From: Corynebacterium macginleyi
GTDB lineage: Bacteria > Actinomycetota > Actinomycetes > Mycobacteriales > Mycobacteriaceae
NCBI RefSeq assembly: GCF_003688935.1
Contig: NZ_REGE01000003.1
Coordinates: 1-64,000, forward strand
DNA length: 64,000 bases
Reading direction: 5' to 3'
The translations under genes were made by a program, and so were the position numbers. Positions 9,071 to 21,001 of this stretch are shown piece by piece. Below the pieces are notes generated by a model. That model was not told the origin of the DNA, made no database searches, and saw only the letters and a list, made by a program, of their open reading frames with translations. Position 1 is the stretch's first letter. Every line of letters starts with the position of its first letter.

Positions 9071-9104
9071 AAAAGCGCACCGGAAAAATCCGATGCGCTT
9101 TTTT
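9071..9104 (-). terminator. terminator of the ATP synthase operon
   Basis: A hairpin with AAAAGCGCA pairing to TGCGCTTTT and an inner CGG/CCG pair, with T-runs on both sides, 50 bp after the atpC stop. It would stop transcripts from atpC on the minus strand and separate the operon from the DUF2550 gene. Confidence 0.8.
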
Positions 9105-9155
9105 GAGAGCAGGAAGGGCGGATATTGCTGCCCTCTCCTACCAACCCAAGGTTTA

Positions 9156-9524
9156 TTAAGCCTGTGAACGGCGAAGTGCACGCAGTGCGGCCTCACCGCG
9201 AGACTTGGTGAGCTCATGGGACGAAGAGGAATCCTCTTCTGCCTTGGCCTTATCCACCTCGTCGGACCAAATAGCCCAATCGGCGAGGACGGTAATCTTG
9301 TCCTGGGTAACGGAGAGGAAGCCACCCTGGACGGCGGCAACACGCCGCGCGCCATCAACTGGGTGGATGGTCACTACACCATTGTCGATCAACTGACCGA
9401 TCACAGGTTCGTGACCGGGAAGCACGCCGATCTCACCCTCGGTGGTTTCTGCCGTCACCATGGAGGCCTGACCGGACCACAATGAGCGCTCAACGGAAAC
9501 CAATTCGGCGGTGATGTCAGCCAT
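9156..9524 (-). CDS. atpC: ATP synthase F1 epsilon subunit
   Basis: 122 residues; central-stalk subunit linking gamma to the c-ring and restraining ATP hydrolysis. The N-terminal beta-sandwich is clear ([20 protein letters not shown], then [20 protein letters not shown]). The C-terminal helical part is short and Ser/Ala/Lys-rich ([20 protein letters not shown]), as in actinobacteria. Last gene of the operon, 9 bp after atpD, followed by a hairpin terminator. Confidence 0.97.
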   Translation of the reverse strand: MADITAELVSVERSLWSGQASMVTAETTEGEIGVLPGHEPVIGQLIDNGVVTIHPVDGARRVAAVQGGFLSVTQDKITVLADWAIWSDEVDKAKAEEDSSSSHELTKSRGEAALRALRRSQA

Positions 9525-9533
9525 GGGCTCTCC

Positions 9534-10982
<1,449 letters not shown>

Positions 10983-11972
10983 CTAGTCACTTTCTGCGCT
11001 GTCAGATAGCGCGCCAGCGCCACCGACGATCTCTGAAATTTCCTGGGTAATCTGCGCCTGACGAGCCTGGTTAGCCACACGAGAAAGGTCATTGACCATC
11101 GCGGTAGCGTTGTCAGTAGCAGATTTCATAGCTGTACGGCGTGCAGCGGACTCAGAAGCCGAAGCCTCCAAGAACATAGCAAATAGGATACGCGAGACGT
11201 ACTGGGGAAGCAGGGCTTCCATCAAGGTATCCGCGTCCGGTTCGAACTCGAAGTCCGGGGAAATATTATCCACTCGCTCCGGGTCCTCTAGTGCGGAGTC
11301 ACCCATCTCGAACTCCTCGCCCTGCACTACCGGCTCAACAGGCAAAAGCTGCTGCGCACGCGCGGTTTGGGTGAGCATCGACTCAAATTCGGTGTAGACC
11401 ACATGCACTTGGTCGAAGCCGGTGACACCCGCTCCTTCACCTTCCGCATGCAGACCCTCACGGGCCTTGGTGATTCCCTTCGAACCAGCAATGAAGCCAT
11501 CGATTATATGGCGACGCACGTTGTGGGTAGCCTCCCAGGTGGGATCCTGAGAGAAACCGTCCCAGCTGCCGGCTACTTCTTCCTCACGGAAGTTGTAATG
11601 CCCGATGCCTTTGCTACCGGCAACGTAGAGAACTACCTCGTAACCCTTACTTTTGAGGAGGGCCTTGAGCTGGGCTGCCTTCTTAAAGACGTTGTTGTTG
11701 TAGCCACCGCACATGCCTCGGTCAGAGGTAATTACGAGAATCGCGGCGACGTTGCCGTCTTCACGCTCGCGCAGCATAGGGTGCTCTAGCGTCGACGCAG
11801 CGGCCAACCGGTTCATGACATTGGTCAGCTCAGTCGCGTACGGCTGAGAAGCTTCTACCCGAGCCTGCGCTTTGGTAATGCGCGAGGTAGCAATGAGCTC
11901 CTGGGCTTTGGTGATCTTCTTGGTCGAGTTCACGGACCGAATGCGGTCGCGCAATTCGCGAAGATTAGCCAT
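10983..11972 (-). CDS. atpG: ATP synthase F1 gamma subunit
   Basis: 329 residues; the rotating central shaft. The N-terminal helix MANLRELRDRIRSVNSTKKI and the C-terminal helix ending SDNATAMVNDLSRVANQARQ are conserved and form the coiled coil inside the alpha/beta ring. An acidic insertion (about residues 215-250, ending SPDFEFEPDADTLMEALLP) makes it somewhat longer than the E. coli subunit, as in other corynebacteria and mycobacteria. Confidence 0.97.
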   Translation of the reverse strand: MANLRELRDRIRSVNSTKKITKAQELIATSRITKAQARVEASQPYATELTNVMNRLAAASTLEHPMLREREDGNVAAILVITSDRGMCGGYNNNVFKKAAQLKALLKSKGYEVVLYVAGSKGIGHYNFREEEVAGSWDGFSQDPTWEATHNVRRHIIDGFIAGSKGITKAREGLHAEGEGAGVTGFDQVHVVYTEFESMLTQTARAQQLLPVEPVVQGEEFEMGDSALEDPERVDNISPDFEFEPDADTLMEALLPQYVSRILFAMFLEASASESAARRTAMKSATDNATAMVNDLSRVANQARQAQITQEISEIVGGAGALSDSAESD

Positions 11973-12022
11973 CGTTTCTCCTCCCTTCTTTCATATAGAC
12001 GGTCAATTACGAGAGCCGAACT

Positions 12023-13663
12023 CTACTTAGCCGTCTTCCGGGAGACGTTGAGCTCAGTGCTTTTCACGTCATTTTCATCCAAAGGATCTACAGGCTCTTC
12101 GGTACCCAAATTCTGACCTTCGGAGGTACGGAACGTAGGTGCGAATTCCTTGGCTGCGGCTTCGAGTGTTTCCTTGGACTCATCGCTCAACGCCTTGCCA
12201 CCAGCGATCTGTTCAAAGACCTCTGGAGTATTAGCGTTGAGGTACTCGTGCACCTCGGCCTCGAAGCGGCGGACGTCCTCGACGGGAACGACGTCGAAGA
12301 TGCCTGCCTCGGCGAGGTAAATGGACACCATCTGGTATTCCACCGCCTGCGGCGAAGATTCAGACTGCTTCAGCAGCTCAACCAAGCGGGAGCCACGCTC
12401 CAGCTGCGCCTTGGAGGCAGAATCAAGGTCAGAAGCGAAGGCAGCGAATGCCTGCAAGTCACGGTAAGCAGCTAGGTCTAGACGGAGATTACCCGCAACC
12501 TTCTTCATACCCTTGGTCTGTGCCGCACCACCAACACGGGACACGGACACACCAACGTTGATAGCCGGGCGAACGCCCTGGTTGAAGAGGTCAGACTCCA
12601 AGAAGACCTGACCGTCCGTAATGGAAATGACGTTGGTCGGGATGAAGGCACTGACGTCATTGGCTTTCGTCTCAATAATGGGCAGAGCGGTCATAGAGCC
12701 TGCACCCATGTCATCAGAGAGCTTAGCAGCACGCTCTAGCAAACGAGAGTGCAGGTAGAACACGTCACCTGGGTAAGCTTCACGTCCTGGCGGGCGGCGC
12801 AGCAATAGCGAGATTGCGCGGTAAGCCTCAGCCTGTTTAGTCAAATCATCGTAAATGACCAGGACGTGGTTGCCCTCGTACATCCACTGCTGCCCCAGTG
12901 CAGCACCAGAAAATGGTGCCAGCCACTTGTAGCCAGCGGAGTCAGAGGCCGGGGCTGCCACAATAGTGGTGTAGTCCAGCGCGCCGTGCTCTTCGAGGGT
13001 ACGACGCACGCTCGCGATGGTTGAGCCTTTCTGGCCAATGGCGACGTAAATACAACGGACCTGCTTGTCCTTGTCGCCAGACTCCCAGTTGGCCTTCTGG
13101 TTCAAAATAGTATCGATGGTAACCGCGGTCTTACCGGTCTTACGGTCACCAATGATCAGCTGGCGCTGACCACGTCCAATCGGAGTCATCGCATCAATAG
13201 CCTTGATGCCGGTCTGCATTGGCTCTTCAACCGGCTGGCGCTGCAGCACCGAAGGTGCCTGCAACTCGAGGACGCGCTCTTCTTGGCTTTCGATTGGGCC
13301 CAAGCCGTCGATGGGCCGGCCCAGTGGGTCGATAACGCGGCCGAGGAATTCCTCGCCCACGGGGATGGAGAGAACCTCGCCGGTCCTCTTCACCTCGTCG
13401 CCCTCCTTAAGGGACTCGTAGTTACCCAGGACCACGACACCAATAGAGTTGGTGTCAAGGTTCTGTGCGACGCCAATTACGCCGCCGGGGAACTCGAGCA
13501 GCTCATTCGCCATGACGGATGGCAGGCCAGAAACCTGCGCGATACCGTCAGCTGCCGAAATGACCACGCCGACCTCCTCACGGGAGGCCTCCGCGGAGTA
13601 GCTCGAGGTGTAGTTCGCGATCGCACTACGGATCTCGTCGGAGGAGATCGTCAGCTCCGCCAT
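12023..13663 (-). CDS. atpA: ATP synthase F1 alpha subunit
   Basis: 546 residues; non-catalytic nucleotide-binding subunit. Walker A is [14 protein letters not shown] (about residue 170), and the conserved arginine region [20 protein letters not shown] is present. A C-terminal tail past about residue 510 ([18 protein letters not shown]) extends beyond the E. coli subunit; such alpha tails are typical of mycobacteria and corynebacteria and are reported in mycobacteria to suppress ATP hydrolysis. ATG 13663 has an AGGA site six bases upstream; an in-frame start 33 bases earlier lacks one. Confidence 0.97.
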   Translation of the reverse strand: MAELTISSDEIRSAIANYTSSYSAEASREEVGVVISAADGIAQVSGLPSVMANELLEFPGGVIGVAQNLDTNSIGVVVLGNYESLKEGDEVKRTGEVLSIPVGEEFLGRVIDPLGRPIDGLGPIESQEERVLELQAPSVLQRQPVEEPMQTGIKAIDAMTPIGRGQRQLIIGDRKTGKTAVTIDTILNQKANWESGDKDKQVRCIYVAIGQKGSTIASVRRTLEEHGALDYTTIVAAPASDSAGYKWLAPFSGAALGQQWMYEGNHVLVIYDDLTKQAEAYRAISLLLRRPPGREAYPGDVFYLHSRLLERAAKLSDDMGAGSMTALPIIETKANDVSAFIPTNVISITDGQVFLESDLFNQGVRPAINVGVSVSRVGGAAQTKGMKKVAGNLRLDLAAYRDLQAFAAFASDLDSASKAQLERGSRLVELLKQSESSPQAVEYQMVSIYLAEAGIFDVVPVEDVRRFEAEVHEYLNANTPEVFEQIAGGKALSDESKETLEAAAKEFAPTFRTSEGQNLGTEEPVDPLDENDVKSTELNVSRKTAK

Positions 13664-13723
13664 GTTCTTCCTGCTCTCGGTAGTATCTTCCAGCAATTAC
13701 TTAAATCATTTCTGTCGTTTCGG

Positions 13724-14539
13724 CTAGACCATCTGGGCACGGAAGCGGGCAATCCTGCCTGCTGTCGAACCATCGATAATTTCATCGCCGACGCGGATGC
13801 GCATGCCACCGAGGAGGCTGGTGTCAACCTCAGAATGAATGGACATCGCACGACCATAAATTTTGCCCAGCTTCTCAGCGAGTACTGCCTGCTGGCTTTC
13901 ATTCAATTCACCCGCCGCGACAACGCGCGCGATAGTGCGATCCTGCAGGGCTGCTGCAGCATCAGCCAAACCGGCTACGTCATCAATGGGGTTCTGCTCT
14001 GGACGGCTGATGGCCTGCAGCGCGAGCGCTTCAGTAAACATCGTGACCTTGCCATAGAGCACGTTTGCCAGCAATCCGCGCTTGCGCGCGGAGTCAGCAG
14101 TTCGATCGGAAAGCAGCTGGGTAAGCTCGCCCTCGCGGTCCAGAATCCGTGCCAAGCGGAATAGCTCGCCTTCGACCTGGCCCAATTGGCTTTGCGCCTC
14201 GGCTGCACGCAATAGTGCGCGGCGCCCCAAGGACACAAGCCCGTTAACGAAGTCCTTCGGCGAAGACCATTGATTCGCCGCCGCTGCCTGCAGGATACTT
14301 AGCGCACCGGCAGACACCTTGGAACCAAAGAGATTCTCGGCCAAGGACTTCCGTGCTTCAGCCGGGGCGGCGACGTCAATAAAAGCACCGCGCAATTCGC
14401 GGTCACCATCTAATACGTCGACAACCTCGAAGATATCCAGGCCGGCTTGGACTGCACTGGCAACGTTCTGATCGCCAGCGAGAATTTCATCTACACGGGA
14501 TTGTGAGTTCGCGAGCGCTTCGCGGCTAGCTGCCTTCAT
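13724..14539 (-). CDS. atpH: ATP synthase F1 delta subunit
   Basis: 271 residues, the long actinobacterial form (E. coli delta is about 177). The N-terminal half is an extra helical region; the C-terminal half has the OSCP/delta core, ending HSEVDTSLLGGMRIRVGDEI with the typical final amphipathic segment. It joins F1 to the peripheral stalk. Unlike in mycobacteria it is not fused to a b-type subunit; atpF stands separately six bases upstream. Confidence 0.95.
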   Translation of the reverse strand: MKAASREALANSQSRVDEILAGDQNVASAVQAGLDIFEVVDVLDGDRELRGAFIDVAAPAEARKSLAENLFGSKVSAGALSILQAAAANQWSSPKDFVNGLVSLGRRALLRAAEAQSQLGQVEGELFRLARILDREGELTQLLSDRTADSARKRGLLANVLYGKVTMFTEALALQAISRPEQNPIDDVAGLADAAAALQDRTIARVVAAGELNESQQAVLAEKLGKIYGRAMSIHSEVDTSLLGGMRIRVGDEIIDGSTAGRIARFRAQMV

Positions 14540-14545
14540 AGGTGC

Positions 14546-15115
14546 CTACTTTCCGGCCGGTGCCACAGAGTCGAGCTCGGACAAAAAGTCATCAATGGTA
14601 GAGGACTTCTTGGAAGCATCAGAAAGCTCGCTGCCCAGAATCTTTTCTGCCAGATTGATGGAATTTTGTCCCATTTCGGAACGCAGCTCAGTAACAACCT
14701 GCGCACGAGAAGCTTCCAATTGCTTTTCGCCGTTGGCAACAATGCGGCGGGATTCCTCTTCCGCCTGGCTCTTCGCGTCAGCTTCGATCTGCTTACCACG
14801 CTCGCGCGCCTGCTCGCGGATCTCGGCTGCCTCTGCGCGGGCATCAGCCAGCTGAGCATTGTACTTTTCTAGAGCAGCCTTAGCCTCGGCCTGCTGAGCC
14901 TCCGCACGCTTCATGCCGCCCTCAATCCGGTCTTCACGCTCTTCGAGCAACTTGGTGTACCGAGGAAGTACGAACTTCCAGAACAACCAAAGGATTACGA
15001 TGAAGCACAGCAAAGACCAGAAAATGTCATAGTTCTTAGGCAGAAGAACGGAGAAGCTACCCGAACCTGGGTTCTCTTCGCCCTCTGCTGTAAGCAAATA
15101 AACGACGTTATTCAT
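14546..15115 (-). CDS. atpF: ATP synthase Fo b subunit
   Basis: 189 residues. One N-terminal transmembrane helix (about residues 27-50, [20 protein letters not shown]) is followed by a long charged coiled coil rich in Glu, Ala, Lys and Arg, ending with [17 protein letters not shown]. This forms the peripheral stalk that holds alpha3beta3 static against the a subunit. Confidence 0.96.
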   Translation of the reverse strand: MNNVVYLLTAEGEENPGSGSFSVLLPKNYDIFWSLLCFIVILWLFWKFVLPRYTKLLEEREDRIEGGMKRAEAQQAEAKAALEKYNAQLADARAEAAEIREQARERGKQIEADAKSQAEEESRRIVANGEKQLEASRAQVVTELRSEMGQNSINLAEKILGSELSDASKKSSTIDDFLSELDSVAPAGK

Positions 15116-15158
15116 AGGTCTCCCGTCTTAAAAGTTTCGGTTTGAAAAACTCGTACTT

Positions 15159-15428
<270 letters not shown>

Positions 15429-15502
15429 TCAGTCCGAACCGGACCGAATGTCAGTGTTGTGTAATTAGGTGGATTACTCGGTCGCGCTCGTCGACCTCGC
15501 CC

Positions 15503-16303
15503 TTAGTGCGAATCAGCGTGCAAGGACAACTCGATATACACCGCCGTCAACAAGGCGAAGATGTACGCCTGTAAGAAGATAACCAGAATCTCGAACAGGC
15601 TCATAGCCAAGCCCAAAACCACGGTCAGTCCAGACAGGACGGTCCAACCATTTAGCTGCCAGAAGAAGAAGTTCGTAGCAGAGAAGAGAAGAACCAGGAT
15701 GATGTGTCCAGCGAGGAAGTTCGCCATGAGACGAATTGCAAGGGTAACCGGTCGCAGAATAAACGTAGAGAAAAACTCAATCGGTACCACCAAGAGGTGC
15801 AATAGCGGTGGCAGGTTCGGAATCACTACGGAGGAGCGAATGAACTTACCTATGCCGTAGCGCTTGGCGCCGGCGTAGATCATGACGATGTACGAAACGG
15901 CTGCCAATACAATTGGCATACCAATACGGCCGTTGGGCGAGACGTTAAGCCCCGGAATAACGGTCGCGACGTTCATAAATAAAACCGCGAAGAAGATGCT
16001 AGCGATTATTGGCAGGAATCGCTTTCCCTCCTTCTTACCCAAAATGTCCTCGGCGATGTGCACGCGGACAAAGTCGACCGCATTCTCGCCCACATTCTGA
16101 ATGCCAGAAGGAACCAACTTAGGGTTCTTAAAGGCAGCCCAGAAAAGAGCCACCACAACTAGCGTCATCAGAATGCGAATCAGCATCAGTCGATCAAGCG
16201 CGAACCACCCGTTGGCGAATTCGCCAAAAAACAGATGGTCGGCATCAATTTGCCCCGGGAAGAATTCTTCACCTAGATCGGGCGTATGGAAGTGCCCTTT
16301 CAT
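15503..16303 (-). CDS. atpB: ATP synthase Fo a subunit
   Basis: About 266 residues from ATG 16303 (MKGHFHTPDLGEEFFPG); five to six transmembrane helices. The essential arginine is in LAIRLMANFLAGHIIL, facing the c-ring glutamate. A GTG at 16348 would add 15 residues; I prefer the ATG because homologues I recall begin close to it, although neither start has a clear ribosome site. First subunit gene of the operon, 445 bp downstream of atpI with palindromes in between. Confidence 0.94.
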   Translation of the reverse strand: MKGHFHTPDLGEEFFPGQIDADHLFFGEFANGWFALDRLMLIRILMTLVVVALFWAAFKNPKLVPSGIQNVGENAVDFVRVHIAEDILGKKEGKRFLPIIASIFFAVLFMNVATVIPGLNVSPNGRIGMPIVLAAVSYIVMIYAGAKRYGIGKFIRSSVVIPNLPPLLHLLVVPIEFFSTFILRPVTLAIRLMANFLAGHIILVLLFSATNFFFWQLNGWTVLSGLTVVLGLAMSLFEILVIFLQAYIFALLTAVYIELSLHADSH

Positions 16304-16748
16304 AGCCAATAATGTAACGCTCAGCGTTCTCTCCCGTGTTCGGGCCACACAGCCAACAGCTGGCTACTGTGGTGCGATGGACGTCTCAAACTCTCTGCCT
16401 TGTACACGGACTCCGTCGCACATCAGCGTGGACAAGACAGGGATTCACCGTGCAGGTTGCAAGTGCAACACTTAACCTCACGGTAACCCGAAGAAAATCG
16501 TATCAGCTGGATCAACAGTTTTCGCACGTGGGGGCCCCATAAACCACATCCGATAGCGTCGTTTCTAGCTTTTGACAGACAAAACCGGGCTATTCCTGCC
16601 TAATTCACAAACGTGCAGTTGATCACACCATCGAACCAACACACCTGCTCGGGGGTGATCAACGTCCACTAAAGCCAGCATGGCGGCACAAAAAGGCCGC
16701 CGGCCACCGCCCAGGTGAACGACGGCTTACCCCATTTGTGGGTCCAGC
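16304..16748. promoter_or_regulatory. long gap before atpB with two palindromes
   Basis: 445 bp without a gene between atpI and atpB. It holds GTTGCAAGTGCAAC (16456-16469), a palindrome with six-base arms, and a wider inverted repeat with GTTGATCAC at 16618-16626 and GTGATCAAC at 16655-16663. Near the atpI end, a GC-rich hairpin (16682-16710) precedes a short T-run on the minus strand and may weakly terminate atpI transcripts. The main atp promoter is presumably here, but I could not pick a convincing -35/-10 pair. The palindromes are operator candidates only. Confidence 0.45.
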
Positions 16749-17174
16749 TCAGGACACGTAGGTGACCCTGGAGGTAACTACGGCCCAGACTTCGGCCCCC
16801 AAGGTAACGATGAGCGCAACGACAACAGTGAGAAACAGCGCCCACGTGTCGTAGAAATCCATGTCCCGGATAATGGCCAGAACACCGATGAGCACGATCA
16901 GTTTGATAAGCCAGCCGCCCAGTACAACCGCGATCGTGGTGGAGGGCGTCGAGTGCGCGGTAAAAAGCACCGAAAGAGCGGTAAACAGGACAAAGCCACC
17001 GCCAAGGCCAGCGCCTACGATAACGCCCCACAGCCCTGCGACACCTTGTGCCCCGCCCCATACGGCAAGAGAAATGATGGTAAAGATGCCGAGGGCAATG
17101 GACCCCTTCTTTACGGCGCGCTGCAGCGGCAGGCGAGGCTCATCGAAATTAGCATTTTCCATTGCTTCACTCAC
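16749..17174 (-). CDS. AtpI-like membrane protein
   Basis: 141 residues with about four transmembrane helices (GSIALGIFTIISLAVWGG; GLWGVIVGAGLGGGFVLF; IAVVLGGWLIKLIVLIGVLA; WALFLTVVVALIVTLGAEV). Its place between wecA and atpB is that of atpI (ATP synthase protein I), thought to help Mg uptake or c-ring assembly. Sequence conservation in this family is low, so the call rests on topology and position. GTG 17174 is the likely start; ATG 17162 is an alternative. Confidence 0.8.
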   Translation of the reverse strand: MSEAMENANFDEPRLPLQRAVKKGSIALGIFTIISLAVWGGAQGVAGLWGVIVGAGLGGGFVLFTALSVLFTAHSTPSTTIAVVLGGWLIKLIVLIGVLAIIRDMDFYDTWALFLTVVVALIVTLGAEVWAVVTSRVTYVS

Positions 17175-17226
17175 GGATACTCACCCTACCTCACGCACTG
17201 AAAGAGTCACGCAACGCGCCACCGTC

Positions 17227-18366
17227 CTATGTCCGGAACCCAATCTTGCCCTGCCGCAGTGGAATCAAGGTCGTGCCAAAGGCAACCAATAACGCGATGA
17301 TTGATAAGCCGATAGCTACCGGGACAGGAACGATGGAAAACGACACCGCCCCAAAGGCCACCGCGGAAACCCAAAGGTACAATACGAGAACGGTGCGCCG
17401 GTGTGTATGCCCCAACGATAGAAGGCGGTGGTGGATATGTGCCTTATCCGCAGAAAACGGCGATCGCCCTTGGGATAGGCGGCGAATCACCGCCCAGACA
17501 AGGTCTAAGACTGGAATAAACACCGCAGCGACCACCACAATGATGGGTGACATAAGCGCCACCATGTCCACGGTTCCATACAGTGACATATTGATTTTGC
17601 CCGACGCGGAGGTGGAGGCCGCAGCGAGCAAGAGCCCGATCAGCATAGAGCCGGAATCGCCCATGAAAATACGGGATGGTTCAAAATTATGAGGCAAAAA
17701 GCCTGCGCATATTCCCACCAATGCGGCGCTGATAATAGCCGGTGGATACGCCGATACCGCCCCGCCTTGGTCATGCAGGACAGTGACTGAGAAAACTAGG
17801 ACCGCGCCGCCTGCGATAAGTCCAAGGCCTGCGGCTAGCCCATCCAGGCCATCGACGAAGTTGATGGCGTTGATGAGAAGGACGGTAAAAAACGCGGTAA
17901 GAAGGGTGCTTTGAATCTGGTCAAGGACCACCGTAGTGCCGCCCCCGAAGGGTATAAACAGCAGCGTCCAGGTCAGGCCAAGACCGCTCATGAGGGTGGC
18001 GACAAACAGCTGCCCGAAAAGCTTAATAAGCGCGCCGAGCTCTAGATAGTCATCGGCAACGCCCACGAGGACGATGGCCAGCGCTGCCCACGTCACCGCA
18101 CCCATTTCCGGAGTAACAGGCATGAAGCCGCGAGTCAAGGCTGGAAGCTGGGCTGCAAGGAATATCGCCGCTCCGAAACCGGTAAACATGGCGAGGCCGC
18201 CCATGCGAGGCGTCGGCTGAGAGTGCGAATCGCGCAGGCGAATTTCTGCCACTCGGCCGGTGCGAACTAAAAACGAACGCACTACCCCGGTGGTTAGGTA
18301 AGTAAAAGTAGCTGCAACGAGGATGATCAAGGCCAACTCGCGCAGCGGTACGCCAGTGCCGCTCAC
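17227..18366 (-). CDS. wecA: undecaprenyl/decaprenyl-phosphate GlcNAc-1-phosphate transferase (WecA-like)
   Basis: 379 residues, about 11 transmembrane helices, MraY/WecA superfamily. In actinobacteria this enzyme moves GlcNAc-1-phosphate onto decaprenyl phosphate to start the linker joining arabinogalactan to peptidoglycan. Catalytic motifs are complete: VGVADDYLELG (DD pair), NAINFVDGLDGLAAG, FMGDSGSMLIG and HIHHRLLSLGHTHRR. It starts at GTG 18366, 14 bp after sua5, in the order prfA-prmC-sua5-wecA-atpI shared with M. tuberculosis (where it is called rfe). Confidence 0.95.
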   Translation of the reverse strand: MSGTGVPLRELALIILVAATFTYLTTGVVRSFLVRTGRVAEIRLRDSHSQPTPRMGGLAMFTGFGAAIFLAAQLPALTRGFMPVTPEMGAVTWAALAIVLVGVADDYLELGALIKLFGQLFVATLMSGLGLTWTLLFIPFGGGTTVVLDQIQSTLLTAFFTVLLINAINFVDGLDGLAAGLGLIAGGAVLVFSVTVLHDQGGAVSAYPPAIISAALVGICAGFLPHNFEPSRIFMGDSGSMLIGLLLAAASTSASGKINMSLYGTVDMVALMSPIIVVVAAVFIPVLDLVWAVIRRLSQGRSPFSADKAHIHHRLLSLGHTHRRTVLVLYLWVSAVAFGAVSFSIVPVPVAIGLSIIALLVAFGTTLIPLRQGKIGFRT

Positions 18367-18380
18367 GCAAAAAGCTCCTT

Positions 18381-19049
18381 CTATCCTTGGAGCCGGGTGC
18401 GCAGCGAGTCCGCGGACACTCCGAGAACCTCACCGATTGCTTCTGCGGGTATAGCGCCCTCACGCAATAGGTATGGAATGTCTCCCGAGAGATCAATAAT
18501 GGTAGAGGGCTTGCCCACGTCCGTTTCTCCCCCGTCCAAGTATACGGTGACGGCTTTGCCTAATTGGCCCTTAGCCATATGCACAGTCGTCGGCGGTTGG
18601 TGCCCGGAGATATTGGCAGATGACACCGCCATCGGCCCCACCTCGCGCAAGAGCTCGATAGCGATGGGGTGCAAGGGCATTCGCAGCATGACGGTGCCAC
18701 GGGTATCGCCCAAGTTCCATGGCAGCGACGGAGCCTGCGGCACCACGATGGATAGCCCACCTGGCCAAAATGCCTCGACGAGGTCTCGCGTGGAATCGGG
18801 GTAAGAGGCAACAAGCCCGCGCACGGTGTCCCAAGAGCCAACAAGAACGGGAACCGGCATATCCGGGCCCCGCTGCTTAGTGGCGAGCAGATTGGCTACC
18901 GCATCATTATCAAAGGCATCGCAGCCCAGGCCGTAGAGTGTGTCAGTGGGCATGACCACCAGCCGCCCAGACTTAGCGGCCTTGGTAGCGATGCGCACGC
19001 CCTCCTCACGCTCGGCGTCATCGGCGCAATCATAAATCTTTCCTTGCAT
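18381..19049 (-). CDS. threonylcarbamoyl-AMP synthase (Sua5/YrdC)
   Basis: 222 residues; makes threonylcarbamoyl-AMP from threonine, bicarbonate and ATP for the t6A37 modification of ANN-decoding tRNAs. The YrdC fold is clear: GRLVVMPTDTLYGLGCDA (about residue 30), DTRGTVMLRMPLHP and SSANISGHQPPT. It lacks the extra C-terminal Sua5 domain, so it is the short TsaC-like form. It follows prmC in the prfA-prmC-sua5-wecA cluster. Confidence 0.94.
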   Translation of the reverse strand: MQGKIYDCADDAEREEGVRIATKAAKSGRLVVMPTDTLYGLGCDAFDNDAVANLLATKQRGPDMPVPVLVGSWDTVRGLVASYPDSTRDLVEAFWPGGLSIVVPQAPSLPWNLGDTRGTVMLRMPLHPIAIELLREVGPMAVSSANISGHQPPTTVHMAKGQLGKAVTVYLDGGETDVGKPSTIIDLSGDIPYLLREGAIPAEAIGEVLGVSADSLRTRLQG

Positions 19050-19081
19050 GAATAATCCCCTTCTTGCCCGACTGTGATGCC

Positions 19082-19915
19082 TTAGTCTACAGCGCGCTGC
19101 GCAGTAACAAAGCGCGGCGTGCCTGTTAAGTCCCGCAATGGCGCGATATGAGAGAAGCCACCGTGATCACGCACCGCATCGAGCACCGCCTCGCCGGTCG
19201 TATCATCGTGTTCAATCGCCATGATCCCGCCAGGCCGCAAAAGTCTCGCAATGGTAGGAATCAATCCACGGATTACTCCCATGCCGTCATCGCCACCGAA
19301 GACAGCTAGGTGCGGGTCGTGATATACCTCTGGCTGCAGGTTCGGGTTTTCCGGAACGTAGGGCGGGTTGCTTAACACGAGATCCGCCGTGCCATTCCAG
19401 TCCTCTAAGACATGGCTATCCGTCGCGTCTGCCTGCACTACCTCTACCCTGGTGCCGCGGGTATTGGAGAGGGTGAACTCGAGGGCGGCATCGGAAAGCT
19501 CCACTGCCCTTACCTCCGCTTGCGGCACATAATGCTGAAAGTACAACGCCAGCGCGCCCGACCCTGAGCACAAGTCCACCATGCGCGGGCCAGGGGCATG
19601 GTGGACCGCCCAGTCCGCCATCACCTCCGTTTCCGGGCGCGGAATAAACACGCCGGGCCCCACTTTTAAATCCAAAGGCCCAAACCACGCCGTACCCAGG
19701 ACGTATTGCAACGGCTCTCGCCGTTCGCGCCTGCTCAACAGCGACTGAAAAGCAAGGCCGAAGCCGGGCATTGGTTTCTCATGCAGTGGAATATCCAGAT
19801 GCCCACAGTGAATAAGGTGGGAGATAAGAATGCGCGTATCCCACTCGGGGCTTCCTACTCCAGCAACGCGAAGGCGCTGCACCCCATGGCGCAGCGCCTC
19901 ACCGTATGTCTTCAT
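19082..19915 (-). CDS. prmC: release factor N5-glutamine methyltransferase
   Basis: 277 residues; methylates the glutamine of the GGQ loop in peptide chain release factors. The substrate gene prfA lies 9 bp upstream. The SAM motif MVDLCSGSGALALYF (about residue 115) and catalytic LSNPPYVPENPN (about residue 185) are standard. The N-terminal helical domain that binds the release factor is present (LQYVLGTAWFGPLDLKV). Alternative name hemK. Confidence 0.96.
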   Translation of the reverse strand: MKTYGEALRHGVQRLRVAGVGSPEWDTRILISHLIHCGHLDIPLHEKPMPGFGLAFQSLLSRRERREPLQYVLGTAWFGPLDLKVGPGVFIPRPETEVMADWAVHHAPGPRMVDLCSGSGALALYFQHYVPQAEVRAVELSDAALEFTLSNTRGTRVEVVQADATDSHVLEDWNGTADLVLSNPPYVPENPNLQPEVYHDPHLAVFGGDDGMGVIRGLIPTIARLLRPGGIMAIEHDDTTGEAVLDAVRDHGGFSHIAPLRDLTGTPRFVTAQRAVD

Positions 19916-19924
19916 CGACCGTGC

Positions 19925-21001
19925 TTATCCTTCGGCCTCGAGGCGTTCGGCGCGCTCTTGGTCCTGCAGGGCCTTAATGAGATCCTGCATATCGCCATTC
20001 AACACGGAGTCCAAATTATTCGCCTTATAGCCAATGCGGTGATCCGTGATGCGGTTTTCGGGCCAGTTATAGGTGCGCACGCGTTCGGAACGGTCCATAG
20101 TACGCACCTGGGAGGCGCGTTGCTCGCCAGCTTCGGTCTCGCGGGCCTCACGCTCCATCTGGTCTAGGCGGGCCTGCAGCACCTGCAAGGCACGCGCCTT
20201 GTTTTGAATCTGTGAACGTTCCTTCTGGCAGGTCACAATCAACCCCGTGGGCAAGTGAGTAATGCGCACCGCGGAGTCGGTGGTATTCACGCCCTGGCCG
20301 CCCTTACCGGAGGAACGGTACACATCGACGCGGATATCTTTGTCATCAATATTGACCGATTCCACTTCTTCGGGCTCCGGGTACACCAGCACTCCGGCGG
20401 CAGAAGTCTGGATGCGCCCCTGTGACTCCGTGACCGGCACGCGCTGCACGCGGTGCACTCCGCCTTCAAACTTAAACACAGACCATGCGCCATCGCGCGT
20501 CGGAGACTTTGCCCGGAAGGAAATGGTCATATCCTTCACACCGCCCAAATCGGATTCGTTAAGGCCCAAGACCTCCCACTTAAAGTCGATTTTATCCGCG
20601 AAACGCTCGTACATGCGGGCCAAGTCGCCGGCAAAGAGCGCGGCCTCTTCGCCGCCTGCACCAGCCTTGATCTCCATGATGATATCTTCCGAATCCTGCT
20701 CATCACGCGGGGCAAGCAGGTCAGCTAATTTTTCTTCCAGCTCTTCCACGGACGCCGCTAGACGGTCCGCTTCTTCCTGAAAATCATGGTCCTCATAAGC
20801 CATCTCCTTGGCGTCCGCGAGATCCTCACGCGCCTGGGTCAGCTCATCGTTAACTATGATAATGGGGCGTAACTCCGCGTAGCGCTTGGACAGCTTGCGA
20901 AAAGCCTGCTGATCGCCGGCGATTTCCGGATCGCCCATCTGCATCTCAATGCCCTGGTATTCCGACACAATGTCATCAACCATGGAAACTTGATTAGACA
21001 T
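19925..21001 (-). CDS. prfA: peptide chain release factor 1
   Basis: 358 residues; terminates translation at UAA/UAG. The GGQ loop is [20 protein letters not shown] (about residue 230), and the upstream codon-recognition region [17 protein letters not shown] matches the RF1 PxT class. The N-terminal alpha domain begins [22 protein letters not shown] 21001 overlaps the last codons of rho by eight bases, indicating coupled translation. An in-frame extension to 21067 lies inside rho and is rejected. Confidence 0.97.
   Translation of the reverse strand: MSNQVSMVDDIVSEYQGIEMQMGDPEIAGDQQAFRKLSKRYAELRPIIIVNDELTQAREDLADAKEMAYEDHDFQEEADRLAASVEELEEKLADLLAPRDEQDSEDIIMEIKAGAGGEEAALFAGDLARMYERFADKIDFKWEVLGLNESDLGGVKDMTISFRAKSPTRDGAWSVFKFEGGVHRVQRVPVTESQGRIQTSAAGVLVYPEPEEVESVNIDDKDIRVDVYRSSGKGGQGVNTTDSAVRITHLPTGLIVTCQKERSQIQNKARALQVLQARLDQMEREARETEAGEQRASQVRTMDRSERVRTYNWPENRITDHRIGYKANNLDSVLNGDMQDLIKALQDQERAERLEAEG

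Noticed and set aside
13283..14164. 293-codon open frame on the plus strand across atpA/atpH
   Set aside because: Antisense to two conserved ATP synthase genes and spanning their junction, so it cannot be an independent conserved gene.
16682..16710. Strong intrinsic terminator after atpI
   Set aside because: The hairpin is GC-rich, but its stems are alternative and only a short T-run falls on the minus strand, so it was left as a weak candidate inside the intergenic entry.
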